Assembly (NCBI GenBank): GCA_023665245.1 | Contig: JAMPEH010000005.1 | Location: forward strand, 32,343-96,342 | Source: Muribaculaceae bacterium | Lineage (GTDB): Bacteria > Pseudomonadota > Alphaproteobacteria > Rs-D84 | Direction of reading: 5' to 3' | DNA: 64,000 nt | In this document: positions 44,494 to 55,529 of the stretch, one piece after another | Layout: each line of letters starts with the position of its first letter | How positions within the stretch are numbered: the first letter of the stretch is position 1 | The notes under the pieces: generated by a model | Database searches by the model: none | Told to the model about the DNA's origin: nothing | What the model saw: the letters and a program-made list of their open reading frames with translations, nothing else | Translations under genes and position numbers: made by a program

Positions 44494-44580
44494 AAATAAT
44501 CCTTTTGTGGAAATTCAGACCGGAACCGGCCCACTAGATACATATATTATACACATTTTTGTCAAAAAGTCAAGCATCAC

Positions 44581-45345
44581 CTAACTTTTGTACCATGCGT
44601 CGGCGCCACAGATACCACATCCCGGCGTATCACAAAATGTGCCCCCAGATATATAACATGCCCCTATACTCTGACTGTCTATGTCTGCTGTTGTACCACT
44701 GGTATCGCCATACTTGGGACACGCGGTACAATCGGTACCATTTTTATAATATCCCTTGGCACAAACGCAGGCTTTACGGGTGGCGTTTGGCGTCCATCCG
44801 GCAGCGCATCCCCCAATAAAAGGTTGCTTTCCCCCATTATCTGCAGCATATCCATCAGACGTACAACAATCTGTTCCATTGTACACGACCGCTGCATGCG
44901 GAAATGGCGTTGCAGATATCGTACTGGCCCCCGATGAATACATCGCGCAATACATTTGACCATTAACAGTAAAATTTGGCCCCTTGCATATTGTGCATTT
45001 ACTGCTGCCACTGGGGCACGATGACGTTGTCGAAACATTTCCTATGGCCGAACCCTTTTGACATGACGATGCCAACTTTACAGTCCATCCATTAAACGTT
45101 TTATCCGCGGCCCCAGCCCCCGATACAAAATAATTATAGCCGCAATAGGCCGCACATCCATCACAATAACAAAAATACAAGTTATAGTTTCCTGTTGCCT
45201 CGCGGGCGGTATAACTGGTACATGGCCGGTCACCATAACTGCCAAACATACTGGCACAATCTGTGGCGGTCGGCGGCGTCCCGACAGCCGCATATACAGC
45301 ATCCATAGCACATATAACGAACATAAAAAACAAAAGATTTCTCAT
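44581..45345 (-). CDS. Cys-rich exported protein with CYISGGTFCDTPGCGIC C-terminus
   Basis: A 254-residue protein with signal peptide (MRNLLFFMFVICAMDAVYA) and more than 20 cysteines. Repeated CxxC/CxxxC blocks such as YFCYCDGCAAYCGY, SKCTICKG, KACVCAKGYY and DCTACPKYGDTSGTTADI are present. The end, IGACYISGGTFCDTPGCGIC, is close to that of the protein at 47634 (TECYVTSGTFCDNTGCGTC), so the two are paralogues. GGGG 5-8 nt before the ATG. Leader L6 precedes it. Probably a disulphide-stabilised surface protein; function unknown. Confidence 0.78.
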   Translation of the reverse strand: MRNLLFFMFVICAMDAVYAAVGTPPTATDCASMFGSYGDRPCTSYTAREATGNYNLYFCYCDGCAAYCGYNYFVSGAGAADKTFNGWTVKLASSCQKGSAIGNVSTTSSCPSGSSKCTICKGPNFTVNGQMYCAMYSSGASTISATPFPHAAVVYNGTDCCTSDGYAADNGGKQPFIGGCAAGWTPNATRKACVCAKGYYKNGTDCTACPKYGDTSGTTADIDSQSIGACYISGGTFCDTPGCGICGADAWYKS

Positions 45346-45645
45346 ATTTCCCCTCTTGGTTAAGAATCAAAAAACCGCCATGGAATTTGGCGGTCGGGGA
45401 GTTAAGAAAATCACGCATTAGTGTGACCCCGCCGGTCTTTGGGCATGCACCCTGTGGTATAACTGACGGCTCCCCGACCTGATTTGATCGGGGGAATACA
45501 ATAAATGGCGCATACGCGCCGCACTTGTACTGCGGACATACGACGAAATAATTCGCCGCCTAATGCATGGACTTTCTTACGGTCCCGAAGCCAACGTCCC
45601 ATTGGATTCGCATATAATTATACATGGCACCGACCACAAAAACAA
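45346..45645 (-). promoter_or_regulatory. Structured leader RNA copy L6 with promoter and terminator
   Basis: Promoter TTGTTT (45640-45645), 17-nt spacer, TATAAT (45617-45622). Then hairpin CCAA/TTGG with loop TGGGACG, GGACCGTAAGAAAGTCC hairpin, S1 CCCCCGATC (45486-45494), S2 GGTCGGGGAG (45470-45479), core hairpin GCCGTCAG...CCGGC with TATACCACAGGG...CCCAAAG (45431-45470), hairpin TCACAC/GTGTGA-like with GTGATTTTC, S3 CTCCCCGACC (45392-45401), and terminator ACCGCCA/TGGCGGT with six T (45369-45394). The clearest type 2 copy. Confidence 0.82.
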
Positions 45646-45722
45646 TATGTTTTTCCACTTGCATTTATTGGTAAATACTGGTCAAATGAATCATAGAAAA
45701 AACAACAAAAAAAGGAAGCGAT

Positions 45723-46184
45723 ATGGCAGGCAGCATTAATAAAGTTATTTTGGTTGGCAATGTGGGTCAGGATCCCCAGGTTCGCACAATGAACAGCGGA
45801 CAAAAGGTGGTCAGTTTTTCACTGGCAACATCTGAACGTTGGCGCGACCGCACAACTGGCGAACAGAAAGAACAAACCGAATGGCACCGCGTTGTAATAT
45901 TCAACCCAAATCTGGTGGATGTTGCCGAACGCATGTTGCAAAAAGGCACGAAATTATATATGGAAGGTGCACTGAAAACCCGCAAATGGCAGAATCAACA
46001 GGGCGTTGACCAATACACAACCGAAGTTGTATTAAACCCATTTTCCGGCCAGATGGTAATCCTGGGCGGTGCGAAATCAATGGCTGATGGTATGTCGGGC
46101 GGCGAATATGGCGCAGCCCCGGCCCCGACCGCCCCACGCGAAGAAATATCGGTCGCAGATATCGGTGACGATATACCGTTCTAA
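45723..46184 (+). CDS. ssb: Single-stranded DNA-binding protein
   Basis: Binds and protects single-stranded DNA in replication, repair and recombination. The 153 residues begin with the OB fold ([67 protein letters not shown]) and end in the acidic interaction tail [13 protein letters not shown] 6 nt before the ATG. A terminator ATCCTCC/GGGGGAT with TTTTG follows at 46211-46236. Confidence 0.95.
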   Translation: MAGSINKVILVGNVGQDPQVRTMNSGQKVVSFSLATSERWRDRTTGEQKEQTEWHRVVIFNPNLVDVAERMLQKGTKLYMEGALKTRKWQNQQGVDQYTTEVVLNPFSGQMVILGGAKSMADGMSGGEYGAAPAPTAPREEISVADIGDDIPF

Positions 46185-46210
46185 AGAACGGGATATCAGA
46201 AACCGATAAT

Positions 46211-46236
46211 TCAATCCTCCATCTGGGGGATTTTGT
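46211..46236 (+). terminator. Terminator of ssb
   Basis: ATCCTCC/GGGGGAT hairpin followed by TTTTGTTT. Confidence 0.7.
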
Positions 46237-47550
46237 TTAGTATTTACGTAATTTCTTTGTATTGCCCCACCACAGCCACGCAACAAACGCAAACAGTAAA
46301 ATACGCGATATCGGCATTGCCATCCAAACGCCATCCAATCCAAAAAATACTGGCAATATAAACAGGCATAATGGCAACGCGACAAACGCGTCACCGTATA
46401 TCAGTATATTTGCATAGGCAACCTTGCCTGTTGCCTGGTAATAATATCCTGCGACACGTATAATGCCCAATAATAAAAATGCAGTTGAACTGATTACCAA
46501 TCCGTGTGCCGCCATTGGGACCAGGTCACCTGTCAAATTAAACCAATGTGGGAATATATCGCATCCAATAAACGATACGCACATCAATATAAATCCTGCA
46601 ATCGCCGCAAACACATACCCCAGATTACCAATCGCATTTTGTGATTTATAATCCTTTGCCCCATACAAATATGCCGCCAATGGTTGCACCCCCAATGCCA
46701 GTCCCGTCATAAACAGCGACCCCAGTGATTCAATCGCCCCAATAAATGTATAAATCGCCAATCCATTTACACCGCCATATCGCAATGATTGGAAATTATG
46801 CAGGAACAGCATTACTATTATCGTCATCTGATTTCCAAACGATGGCAGTCCATTAACAACGATTTCACGAATATATTTTAACCGTACAACCAACATATCG
46901 CGCCCATAACGCAATTTGGTATATTTTGTCGCAAAATAACCCAGTTGCGCCATTGCCCCAATTGTCTGTGACGCAACCGTCGCAATTGCCGCCCCTCGCA
47001 GTCCCATATCAAACACAAATATCAGTACATAGTCCAAAATAATATTCATCAACAGGCCGACAACAATAAACACCATTGATAATACCGGACGGTTATCATT
47101 TCTGATAACAGATCCCAATCCACAGACCAGCATTGACGCCATGCATCCGATAATCAACACACGCGCATATTCGCACGCAGTCCCCATCAAATCCGGTGTC
47201 GCGCCAAACAATATCAATATATCCGGCAAAAAATGCAACGCTGGCAATATACAGATACATGCAACCACAACCTGGCACAGCAACATATTTCCAAATATAC
47301 GCCATGCGTGTACCAAATCATTACGACCACGTGATTGTGATATAATAACCGCCGCACCCGTTCCAAACATATCGCCCAGTGCGCCAAACAACATAACCAA
47401 CGGCCACGTTAATGCCACCGCCGCCAATCCCATCGGACCACCATATTGTCCGATAAAAACAGAATCAACAATGCTGTACGACCCGACAATCAGCATTGCG
47501 ATAACCGACGGCAACGCATACGATAAAAACAGATGTAAATTCTTCTTCAT
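46237..47550 (-). CDS. MATE family multidrug/Na+ antiporter
   Basis: A 437-residue polytopic inner-membrane protein of the MATE family with twelve predicted helices in two similar halves. Typical starts of the halves are LPSVIAMLIVGSYSIVDSVFIGQYGGP and NGLPSFGNQMTIIVMLFLHNF. MATE transporters expel cationic drugs and metabolites in exchange for Na+ or H+. Monocistronic, between ssb and a Cys-rich gene. Confidence 0.92.
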   Translation of the reverse strand: MKKNLHLFLSYALPSVIAMLIVGSYSIVDSVFIGQYGGPMGLAAVALTWPLVMLFGALGDMFGTGAAVIISQSRGRNDLVHAWRIFGNMLLCQVVVACICILPALHFLPDILILFGATPDLMGTACEYARVLIIGCMASMLVCGLGSVIRNDNRPVLSMVFIVVGLLMNIILDYVLIFVFDMGLRGAAIATVASQTIGAMAQLGYFATKYTKLRYGRDMLVVRLKYIREIVVNGLPSFGNQMTIIVMLFLHNFQSLRYGGVNGLAIYTFIGAIESLGSLFMTGLALGVQPLAAYLYGAKDYKSQNAIGNLGYVFAAIAGFILMCVSFIGCDIFPHWFNLTGDLVPMAAHGLVISSTAFLLLGIIRVAGYYYQATGKVAYANILIYGDAFVALPLCLFILPVFFGLDGVWMAMPISRILLFAFVAWLWWGNTKKLRKY

Positions 47551-47608
47551 TTTTCCCCCACAAAAAGCGGATTGTTTATACAGGATAAAAATCAGAATGT
47601 CAAATTAT

Positions 47609-47632
47609 AAATCCCCCAGATGGGGGGATGGT
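47609..47632 (-). terminator. Terminator of the Cys-rich gene at 47634
   Basis: ATCCCCCC/GGGGGAT hairpin with TTTATAATTT on the minus strand, directly after the stop codon. Confidence 0.75.
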
Positions 47633-47633
47633 A

Positions 47634-48278
47634 TCAGTTCACATAATATGCATTGTCATCACACGTGCCGCAACCAGTATTATCACAAAATGTTCCACTG
47701 GTAACATAGCATTCCGTCACCGACGTAGCACCGATTTCGGCTGTGGTACCGGTCACATCACCAAACTTTGGACATTGGGTACAGCCCGACCCAATCTGGG
47801 TCGGCGTTCCATAATATCCCACCTTGCAACCAATTTGTGTTTGCGATTTACACGTTGCACCATCACAATAACGCAGGGTACGTCGGGCATATGGAATACT
47901 GGGGATTTCTGACCATGCGTCTGAATTGCACGTACCGCACAATTCTGCATTTGATTTACAGGTATATCGTACGTTATTCTCAGCACTATTTAATGCATTA
48001 CAGCCCACTTTATCTTGCAAAAAATTAGAATCCAACACGTACGTATACCCATCCTTGCATCCATTATAACAAAAAAGAAATGGTCCAACCAGGGTGCCAC
48101 TGCTGTTATAATAACAACGCCATTCAACTGTCACATCTTTGCATCCTGGGTTAGATGAAGATGAACCTGATGGAATTTTGTCCGCCGGACACGCAACCAT
48201 TGCACACGGCGTGCCTGCAACCGCATTACTAATATGTAACATCGACACAACTGCAATGCCAAATACTATATTTTTCAT
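47634..48278 (-). CDS. Cys-rich exported protein with CYVTSGTFCDNTGCGTC C-terminus
   Basis: A 214-residue protein with signal peptide (MKNIVFGIAVVSMLHISNAVA) and about 18 cysteines (CAMVACPADK, FCYNGCKDGY, CKSNAELCGTC, GCTQCPKFGDVTGTTAEI). The C-terminal 45 residues closely match the protein at 44581, indicating recent common origin. AGGAG lies 9 nt before the ATG. Controlled by leader L7. Function unknown. Confidence 0.78.
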   Translation of the reverse strand: MKNIVFGIAVVSMLHISNAVAGTPCAMVACPADKIPSGSSSSNPGCKDVTVEWRCYYNSSGTLVGPFLFCYNGCKDGYTYVLDSNFLQDKVGCNALNSAENNVRYTCKSNAELCGTCNSDAWSEIPSIPYARRTLRYCDGATCKSQTQIGCKVGYYGTPTQIGSGCTQCPKFGDVTGTTAEIGATSVTECYVTSGTFCDNTGCGTCDDNAYYVN

Positions 48279-48535
48279 GATTCAAACTCCTGGTTTGTAA
48301 AAGAAACAAAAAACCGTCATTTTTGACGGTCAGGAGGTTGAGAACAATCGAAAGAATTGCGTCACGTATTTAATATTTCGTGACCCTCCTGACCAAATAA
48401 TGGTTCAGGAGTTTTTATTTTTTCATCAGGACATTAAAACAGGCGCACACAGCGCGCCATAGGACAATATTCTGACGCTTTCGCAGAGGTTCTCACGCCT
48501 CATCAACGGAACACCCGTCAACGTTTATTATTATA
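48279..48535 (-). promoter_or_regulatory. Structured leader RNA copy L7 with -10 and terminator
   Basis: A TATAAT lies at 48530-48535; the -35 is weak. Then hairpin AACGG/CCGTT, GAGGCGTGAGAACCTC hairpin, S1 CTCCTGAACC (48402-48411, one extra A), S2 GGTCAGGAGG (48385-48394), hairpin GTCACG/CGTGAC, hairpin CAAT/ATTG, S3 CCTCCTGACC (48328-48337), and a perfect terminator ACCGTCA/TGACGGT with six T (48308-48330). Type 1 form, closest to L4. Confidence 0.8.
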
Positions 48536-48622
48536 ACACAGGCAAATATTAAATCTAGGGTTTTGTTTATCCATCGCCCAGATATTCTAAACACATAAAA
48601 TATCGAACTTCATAGATATAAC

Positions 48623-48720
48623 GTTTTGTTAGGTGCTTGGTTCTCTTACCTCGTCACCCCGTTGAAGAACGGGGGCCACTGTGTTTATCGACTATCCAAG
48701 CACTCGGAACATTACAAAAC
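48623..48720. repeat. Long imperfect inverted repeat (palindromic element or small RNA)
   Basis: Outer arms GTTTTGT (48623-48629) and ACAAAAC (48714-48720), middle arms GTGCTTGG (48633-48640) and CCAAGCAC (48696-48703), and a central hairpin CCCCGTT gaag AACGGGG (48657-48674). No T-tract follows on either strand. It lies between the autotransporter gene's end and leader L7. Confidence 0.5.
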
Positions 48721-48786
48721 ACAATGGATACCGACCGCCGTCGGTATGACATTTTGTGCAAAAAATCACCCATCTGGGGAATTTTT

Positions 48787-51700
48787 TTAGAATCGATATG
48801 ATCCGGACAATCTGATGTTATGCAATTGGATATCGGAATTATATTGATAACGATAGTCAATTCCGAATTGCAGCCCCATCGCCGACAAGAATTCAACACC
48901 ACCACCAATATTTGCCCACAATGGATCAATATCAACATCGTATTCTGTAAAACTGCCCGCCGGTGCAAATTTATATTTCACATCATCTGGCGCCCCCAGA
49001 ACATCATATTCAACACCAATTGTTGCATATGGACGAATCTGGAACCATGCCGATGGATAAATACGCTTTTGCGCGGTCAAAGAATACCCCGGTGTAAAGA
49101 TAAAGTATCCATCAGATTCCAATTTCATATAATTCTGGCCAGCGGCCTTTTCCGTGACCGAAAATCCAGTATTGTATCCAACGCGTGCATACATGTTGCC
49201 AACGATATATTGGTTCAACCAATCATGCAGCAAGCCCCATTCTGACGTCAGACTGAACGCCGTACCATCACCACTGATTTTTGCAACAAAATTCTGTTCG
49301 CGGTCAACATCCAACAAATGTATGTCCAAGAATCCATTACCATAAACACGTGTTTTTTGGCCCAAAATCTTCATCAAATATGCGCCCAAACCAATATTGG
49401 TATCCGCAACCTTGGTTGTCACATGGCCTGCGATATGCTGGCCCGGCAGATATCCCAAATCCATAGAATCAGAATTATCAGACGACATGTGTGATACACG
49501 CCCCGTCAATCCCACAATCAATGTCTGTGATTCTTGCCAGTCGAACCCACCAGAAACGCTGAACCGATTTCCATCCGCGCGTTTACCATCCATGGCCTTT
49601 TGATTAAACATACCATAGTCGAAATCAACCCACGCCTTCTTTAAATTGCGATTACGATTCCAGATAAATTCATCAAACATACGATCTTCAAACGAACGGA
49701 AATTTGTATGTTCATTCAAAATAACACTGCCTGCTAATTGTTCTAATTCGCGTACTTGGAACAAACGGCTGAAACGCGCCAACCCCGCCCCATCGCGATT
49801 TAAATTATAGTATTCCATACGGTCATATAACTCGTTTGCCAATGTGGACATATTGGTATTTTTGAATATCAGCGGAATCGCCTCTATCGGGGTACGATTA
49901 TAGAACCCGGTTTCTGCCAATTTCCCGGCAATCAGGTTATCCAAAGCCCCCGCAGATACATATTCACCCGTCGTATGGTCAGATTCACGCCCAACAACCG
50001 GCTGAATCTTGAACACTTCAACAGGCCCACCGAATCGCGGATCAAACACGACATACAAACTGTCTGACTGACCATCACCATCCGAATCGCGTACAGAAAT
50101 ATACGCAGGTAAATCAGTATCTGAACCATTTTCTGCCTTTAAAGAATCCAGATAATTAAAGCAAATTGAACCATCTGCATTACAGAAACTGACATTCAGA
50201 TTACGTATTTTTGCCGCCAAATCCGCATCAGACACACCGCCATCAGCATGCAGCAACCAAATCGCTGTCCCCTGATTAACGATATCATCCAACACCAATC
50301 CAACCTGTGGCCGGGCCAACGCGCCACCATTTTGTGCCACATTGAATCCAGATGCACTGGACACAAATGCACCATCAACCTGAATCAATGCACCGGCATC
50401 CGTTTCGGCATTTGTAATTTTACCCAATGTATCGTCATCATTTAAACTGACCGTTGACCAGTAATTTACCGTCACAGTATTATCATCTGCCACGGTTGCA
50501 TATTTCATAATTGCCGCATTAATTTGACTGTTATCATCAAATTTATAGTTTCCTGCAACCGTCATCGATTCCAGACCAATAAACTGGGTATTGCCCAAGA
50601 TATTGCCACCGACATCAACTTTTAACCAATTGTTATCCGGATTTGCAGCAATGCGCAAATCTGTGGCATCAATATCGGCATCAACCTTTACATCGCTGGC
50701 ATTCAAGACCAAATGGCCCGCGTCTTGCTTAATTCCCGCGACATCAATATTCCCCACCGTCAACACATAGTTATCAGACGTAATATTTACATCATTTGCC
50801 GCCAAAGCGCCCATATATTTCTGATATATCATCCCCGATACATCAAACGCACCCTGATTATCATTATCGGTGCCCTGGGCGGTCAAACCCGCCCCGGCCA
50901 GTGTCAATGTTCCATCATTTAATGCGATTGACGTCACAGTACCAATACCAGTCCCCGAATCAATGCTTAATGCGCCTGTACTGGTGACGGTACCCGCACT
51001 AAATTCATTTGCACCCGATAAAGTCAATGCACCATTATTGGTAATATCCGCCATAGAAATTGTTTTGGCCGTCAAATCAACTGATGCGCCTGTGCTAACC
51101 GTTGTTGTACCTGTAATCGTCGCGCTGTCACCAATCGAATATGTGACATCATTTGCCACGGCATTAAATGCACCCGTCACGGTCAGATTTCTGGCCGAAA
51201 CCGTGGCATTATCACGAACGATATTCATCAGACCGGTCGTCGTCCCCTGGGTCAAATAACCATTAACAACAATATCAGCACCAGACGCATCTATATTTGC
51301 AACATCCAGATTAATAACACCATTTGTTGCAGTAATACTGCCCGAATTCAATGATGTTGCAATAATGTCCATTACACTGGAATTTGTCGCATTACCCTGG
51401 GACGCAATTGATGTTGCATTAACCGACGCACCGGTAATTGTAGCAGAACCCGAATTTATCAATATCCCCGTCGTAATATCAGCCGTACCATTATTTGCCA
51501 TTAATTTTAACGTGCCACTGTTATTAATATTTGCAGTGTTAATTGACTGGGCTGCAACCTCTACCGTGGCAGTATTTGTGATATTATTATCAAATTCTGC
51601 AATGCCATTTAACGCATTGACGATAAACGAACCTGTTGAATTTACCAGGCCACCAATCGTCGCATCCCCTGCCGAATTCAATGTAAACGTATCAGCATCA

Positions 51701-54105
51701 CCAATCGTCACACCACCCGAAATATTAATATTCTGGCCATTGCTGGTTGTTTCCATAGTTAAATCTGACGAATCGGTAGTCAACCCCGCTGATTCCGTAT
51801 CAGTGTTTGCATTTGCAACGAATCGCACACCACCGACAACATTAATCGCCCCGGTATCCGCGGATATCTGTGACCCGTGTGCAATCAATAAACCGCCATT
51901 TTTGACATCAACCGCCCCAGCATCGGTATCATCAGAATAAATTTCAACCGCGCCACCATTACTGGCCGATATGGTCCCCGTCACATCTGCCGTACCCGTT
52001 GCATGTGATGCACCACCCAATATAATTTTACCCAGATTCTGTGCCGTCACATTACCGACAGTTCTTATAGAGCCATCCGTATTTCTGGCGCCAACGTTCA
52101 CAATTGCAGAGTCAAACTGGGCCTTGCGCGATACATCACTGCCTGTTGCAGAAATATCACCATCAATATTGATACTTTTACCGGAACTTAACACAAAAAC
52201 CGGTGTTCCAGATGTTGCAATATTCACATTGCCAACATTTCCAGTGGCCAGATCATTGCTTAACGTGACATCGCCATTAATTTGAACAGATTCAGTGACA
52301 TCAACCCGGGTTGTTGTACCACCAATATTCATATTACCGGCCGTGACCGACATCCCCTTGGCAACATCAACACCACCAATCAATGCATTTAAGTTTAATG
52401 TACCACCCTGAACATCAATCCCGGCAATTTGTGCGGCACTGCCATTTGAATCAGAGCCCTTGATAGTCGTCGTACCACTATAATTTGTCACCGTGTCATC
52501 AATCGTTATCTGACGTGCATTAATCGTCAAATCGCCATCATTATTATTTGTGACCGTTCCGGTAATATGAACCGCACCAGACGCATCCGTCAGGCCCAAA
52601 ATATCCAAATCACCCATATTAGATACGCCCGCCAAATTAACCGTTTTACCGTTAAAAACCATTGTTCCATTGTTTGAAACGGTACCACCAACGGTCAAAT
52701 TATTTGCAGATACAATATTCGTTTCCGAATTTTGTGCGCCACTGACATTACCAGCAATATTTACCGCGCCATCCGTCGCAGTTGAATTAATCTGCAACAA
52801 TTTCGCTCTGTTTGAAACAGTATCCGCATTAACAGACAATCCGGATATTTTCATATTTGCATTTGCATTGTTGGCAACACCGGATTGGCCACTGATACCA
52901 TTTATAATATCATTTGCCTTTACCGCACCATTTGTTATTTCCAAATAGAACGTATTCAAATTATTTGCAAAAACCTGCAACCATGCGTCCCGGGCCGCCC
53001 CAGTAAGATTGGCCGAATCAATTCCACCAAATGCCAAAGTACCGGTTTTCAAATGAAATTCTTTATCCACCGCCATATTCGACAAATTAATTCCATACTT
53101 AAAATCAGTATTACCTGCAACATTAATAACCAGGTCACCCGAATTTACCAATGACGCATTATTCGCATCACCACCAGACACCGTCAAGTTCCCAGTTGTT
53201 GTGGTTATTGATAATTTACCACCATCCCCAGAAATCCCACCTGTGGCATCCTTGTCATTTTTCATTGTGCCGTCTATGACAATGTTTGCGGCCTTGATAT
53301 TCATAGATGCCCCAGAATTTTCAACATTGCCAGAACTGGTTAAATTCCCAGTCGCCGTCACTGTCATATCTTGGGCACGATTTTGAATATTACCGGATAT
53401 TATATTACCACCCGCTGTAATATTTGCATTTCCAGCATTTTGCCCCATCTGGAACTGTGCCATTGTAATATCACCAGTGGCATTTAACTTTGCATTGCCA
53501 CCCATCACATTTATTGCACCTGTATTAATAGTTGCAGCATTGATATCCAAACTATCCTGACTACCTGTGGTGGTCACATCAATTGCCCCAGATTCAAACA
53601 TTCCAATACCCGACGTTGCAACAAATTGCCCATTAACTGTGGTCTTGCCACCAATTGTCACATCAACAGTTGTATTATTTCCCTGTAATGTCAGACTACG
53701 TTCTTTATCCGTTGCAAAAACAATATTGCCATCAATCTCTATCGGGCCGGTCGAATTAATTGTAAAACTATCACTGCCAACATTTATTCCCATATTGCCA
53801 ACAGAACTGGCCGATGTACCAACTGTCAAATTCTGTGTCACAGTCAAGCCATTCGCACCACTGATTGTCAATGCATTTGCAACATTACCAATAACGTTCA
53901 ACGAAATATCAGATGTACTGATACCGCCGATACCACCACCGGAACCAATTGCATTTAATGCCGCCGGATTAAACGTCACCGCATTTCCGCCTGCATTTTC
54001 AGAATACCCATCCGCCGTTTGCTGCGTCGCATCAGTATAATTAACACCCGCCAATGCCCCAACCGGCAACAAGCAACACACAAAAGAAAGTAGCTTTTTC
54101 ATCAT
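48787..54105 (-). CDS. Giant autotransporter adhesin (beta-helix passenger plus barrel)
   Basis: A 1,772-residue type V secreted protein. A signal peptide (MMKKLLSFVCCLLPVGALA) is followed by about 1,300 residues of repetitive, Asn/Thr/Gly/Val-rich sequence (blocks like VTGTVSNNGTMVFNGKTVNLAGVSN) expected to form a right-handed beta-helix. Residues from about 1,490 form an autotransporter barrel (AWVDFDYGMFNQ, FSVSGGFDWQE, IVGLTGRVSHM) ending in the required aromatic SGSYRF. The passenger is almost free of cysteine. Probably a surface adhesin. Long plus-strand frames inside it are antisense shadows. Expressed alone; promoter region shared with divergent eno. Confidence 0.9.
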   Translation of the reverse strand: MMKKLLSFVCCLLPVGALAGVNYTDATQQTADGYSENAGGNAVTFNPAALNAIGSGGGIGGISTSDISLNVIGNVANALTISGANGLTVTQNLTVGTSASSVGNMGINVGSDSFTINSTGPIEIDGNIVFATDKERSLTLQGNNTTVDVTIGGKTTVNGQFVATSGIGMFESGAIDVTTTGSQDSLDINAATINTGAINVMGGNAKLNATGDITMAQFQMGQNAGNANITAGGNIISGNIQNRAQDMTVTATGNLTSSGNVENSGASMNIKAANIVIDGTMKNDKDATGGISGDGGKLSITTTTGNLTVSGGDANNASLVNSGDLVINVAGNTDFKYGINLSNMAVDKEFHLKTGTLAFGGIDSANLTGAARDAWLQVFANNLNTFYLEITNGAVKANDIINGISGQSGVANNANANMKISGLSVNADTVSNRAKLLQINSTATDGAVNIAGNVSGAQNSETNIVSANNLTVGGTVSNNGTMVFNGKTVNLAGVSNMGDLDILGLTDASGAVHITGTVTNNNDGDLTINARQITIDDTVTNYSGTTTIKGSDSNGSAAQIAGIDVQGGTLNLNALIGGVDVAKGMSVTAGNMNIGGTTTRVDVTESVQINGDVTLSNDLATGNVGNVNIATSGTPVFVLSSGKSINIDGDISATGSDVSRKAQFDSAIVNVGARNTDGSIRTVGNVTAQNLGKIILGGASHATGTADVTGTISASNGGAVEIYSDDTDAGAVDVKNGGLLIAHGSQISADTGAINVVGGVRFVANANTDTESAGLTTDSSDLTMETTSNGQNINISGGVTIGDADTFTLNSAGDATIGGLVNSTGSFIVNALNGIAEFDNNITNTATVEVAAQSINTANINNSGTLKLMANNGTADITTGILINSGSATITGASVNATSIASQGNATNSSVMDIIATSLNSGSITATNGVINLDVANIDASGADIVVNGYLTQGTTTGLMNIVRDNATVSARNLTVTGAFNAVANDVTYSIGDSATITGTTTVSTGASVDLTAKTISMADITNNGALTLSGANEFSAGTVTSTGALSIDSGTGIGTVTSIALNDGTLTLAGAGLTAQGTDNDNQGAFDVSGMIYQKYMGALAANDVNITSDNYVLTVGNIDVAGIKQDAGHLVLNASDVKVDADIDATDLRIAANPDNNWLKVDVGGNILGNTQFIGLESMTVAGNYKFDDNSQINAAIMKYATVADDNTVTVNYWSTVSLNDDDTLGKITNAETDAGALIQVDGAFVSSASGFNVAQNGGALARPQVGLVLDDIVNQGTAIWLLHADGGVSDADLAAKIRNLNVSFCNADGSICFNYLDSLKAENGSDTDLPAYISVRDSDGDGQSDSLYVVFDPRFGGPVEVFKIQPVVGRESDHTTGEYVSAGALDNLIAGKLAETGFYNRTPIEAIPLIFKNTNMSTLANELYDRMEYYNLNRDGAGLARFSRLFQVRELEQLAGSVILNEHTNFRSFEDRMFDEFIWNRNRNLKKAWVDFDYGMFNQKAMDGKRADGNRFSVSGGFDWQESQTLIVGLTGRVSHMSSDNSDSMDLGYLPGQHIAGHVTTKVADTNIGLGAYLMKILGQKTRVYGNGFLDIHLLDVDREQNFVAKISGDGTAFSLTSEWGLLHDWLNQYIVGNMYARVGYNTGFSVTEKAAGQNYMKLESDGYFIFTPGYSLTAQKRIYPSAWFQIRPYATIGVEYDVLGAPDDVKYKFAPAGSFTEYDVDIDPLWANIGGGVEFLSAMGLQFGIDYRYQYNSDIQLHNIRLSGSYRF

Positions 54106-54206
54106 AATTTTTATTTACTCTAATTAGATTTGTGATTATATTATTGCACAATTCGTTTTCTTAGGCAAGACGATAGTTGTATGAAATATAGTATTAAAAA
54201 GTGTAA

Positions 54207-55481
<1,275 letters not shown>

Positions 55482-55529
55482 ATCAAATAAATATATGGCG
55501 CGGGCACAGCCCCGCGCCAAGAAATAAAT

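Noticed and set aside
48623..48720. 4.5S SRP RNA
   Set aside because: Considered because an SRP M-domain gene is present, but the conserved GGTCAGG...GGAAGCAGCC core is missing.
51365..54040. Long plus-strand frames (for example 51365-51940 and 53567-54040)
   Set aside because: They are antisense to the repetitive autotransporter gene; the biased codon use of that gene leaves the opposite strand open. No ribosome-binding sites or family similarity.
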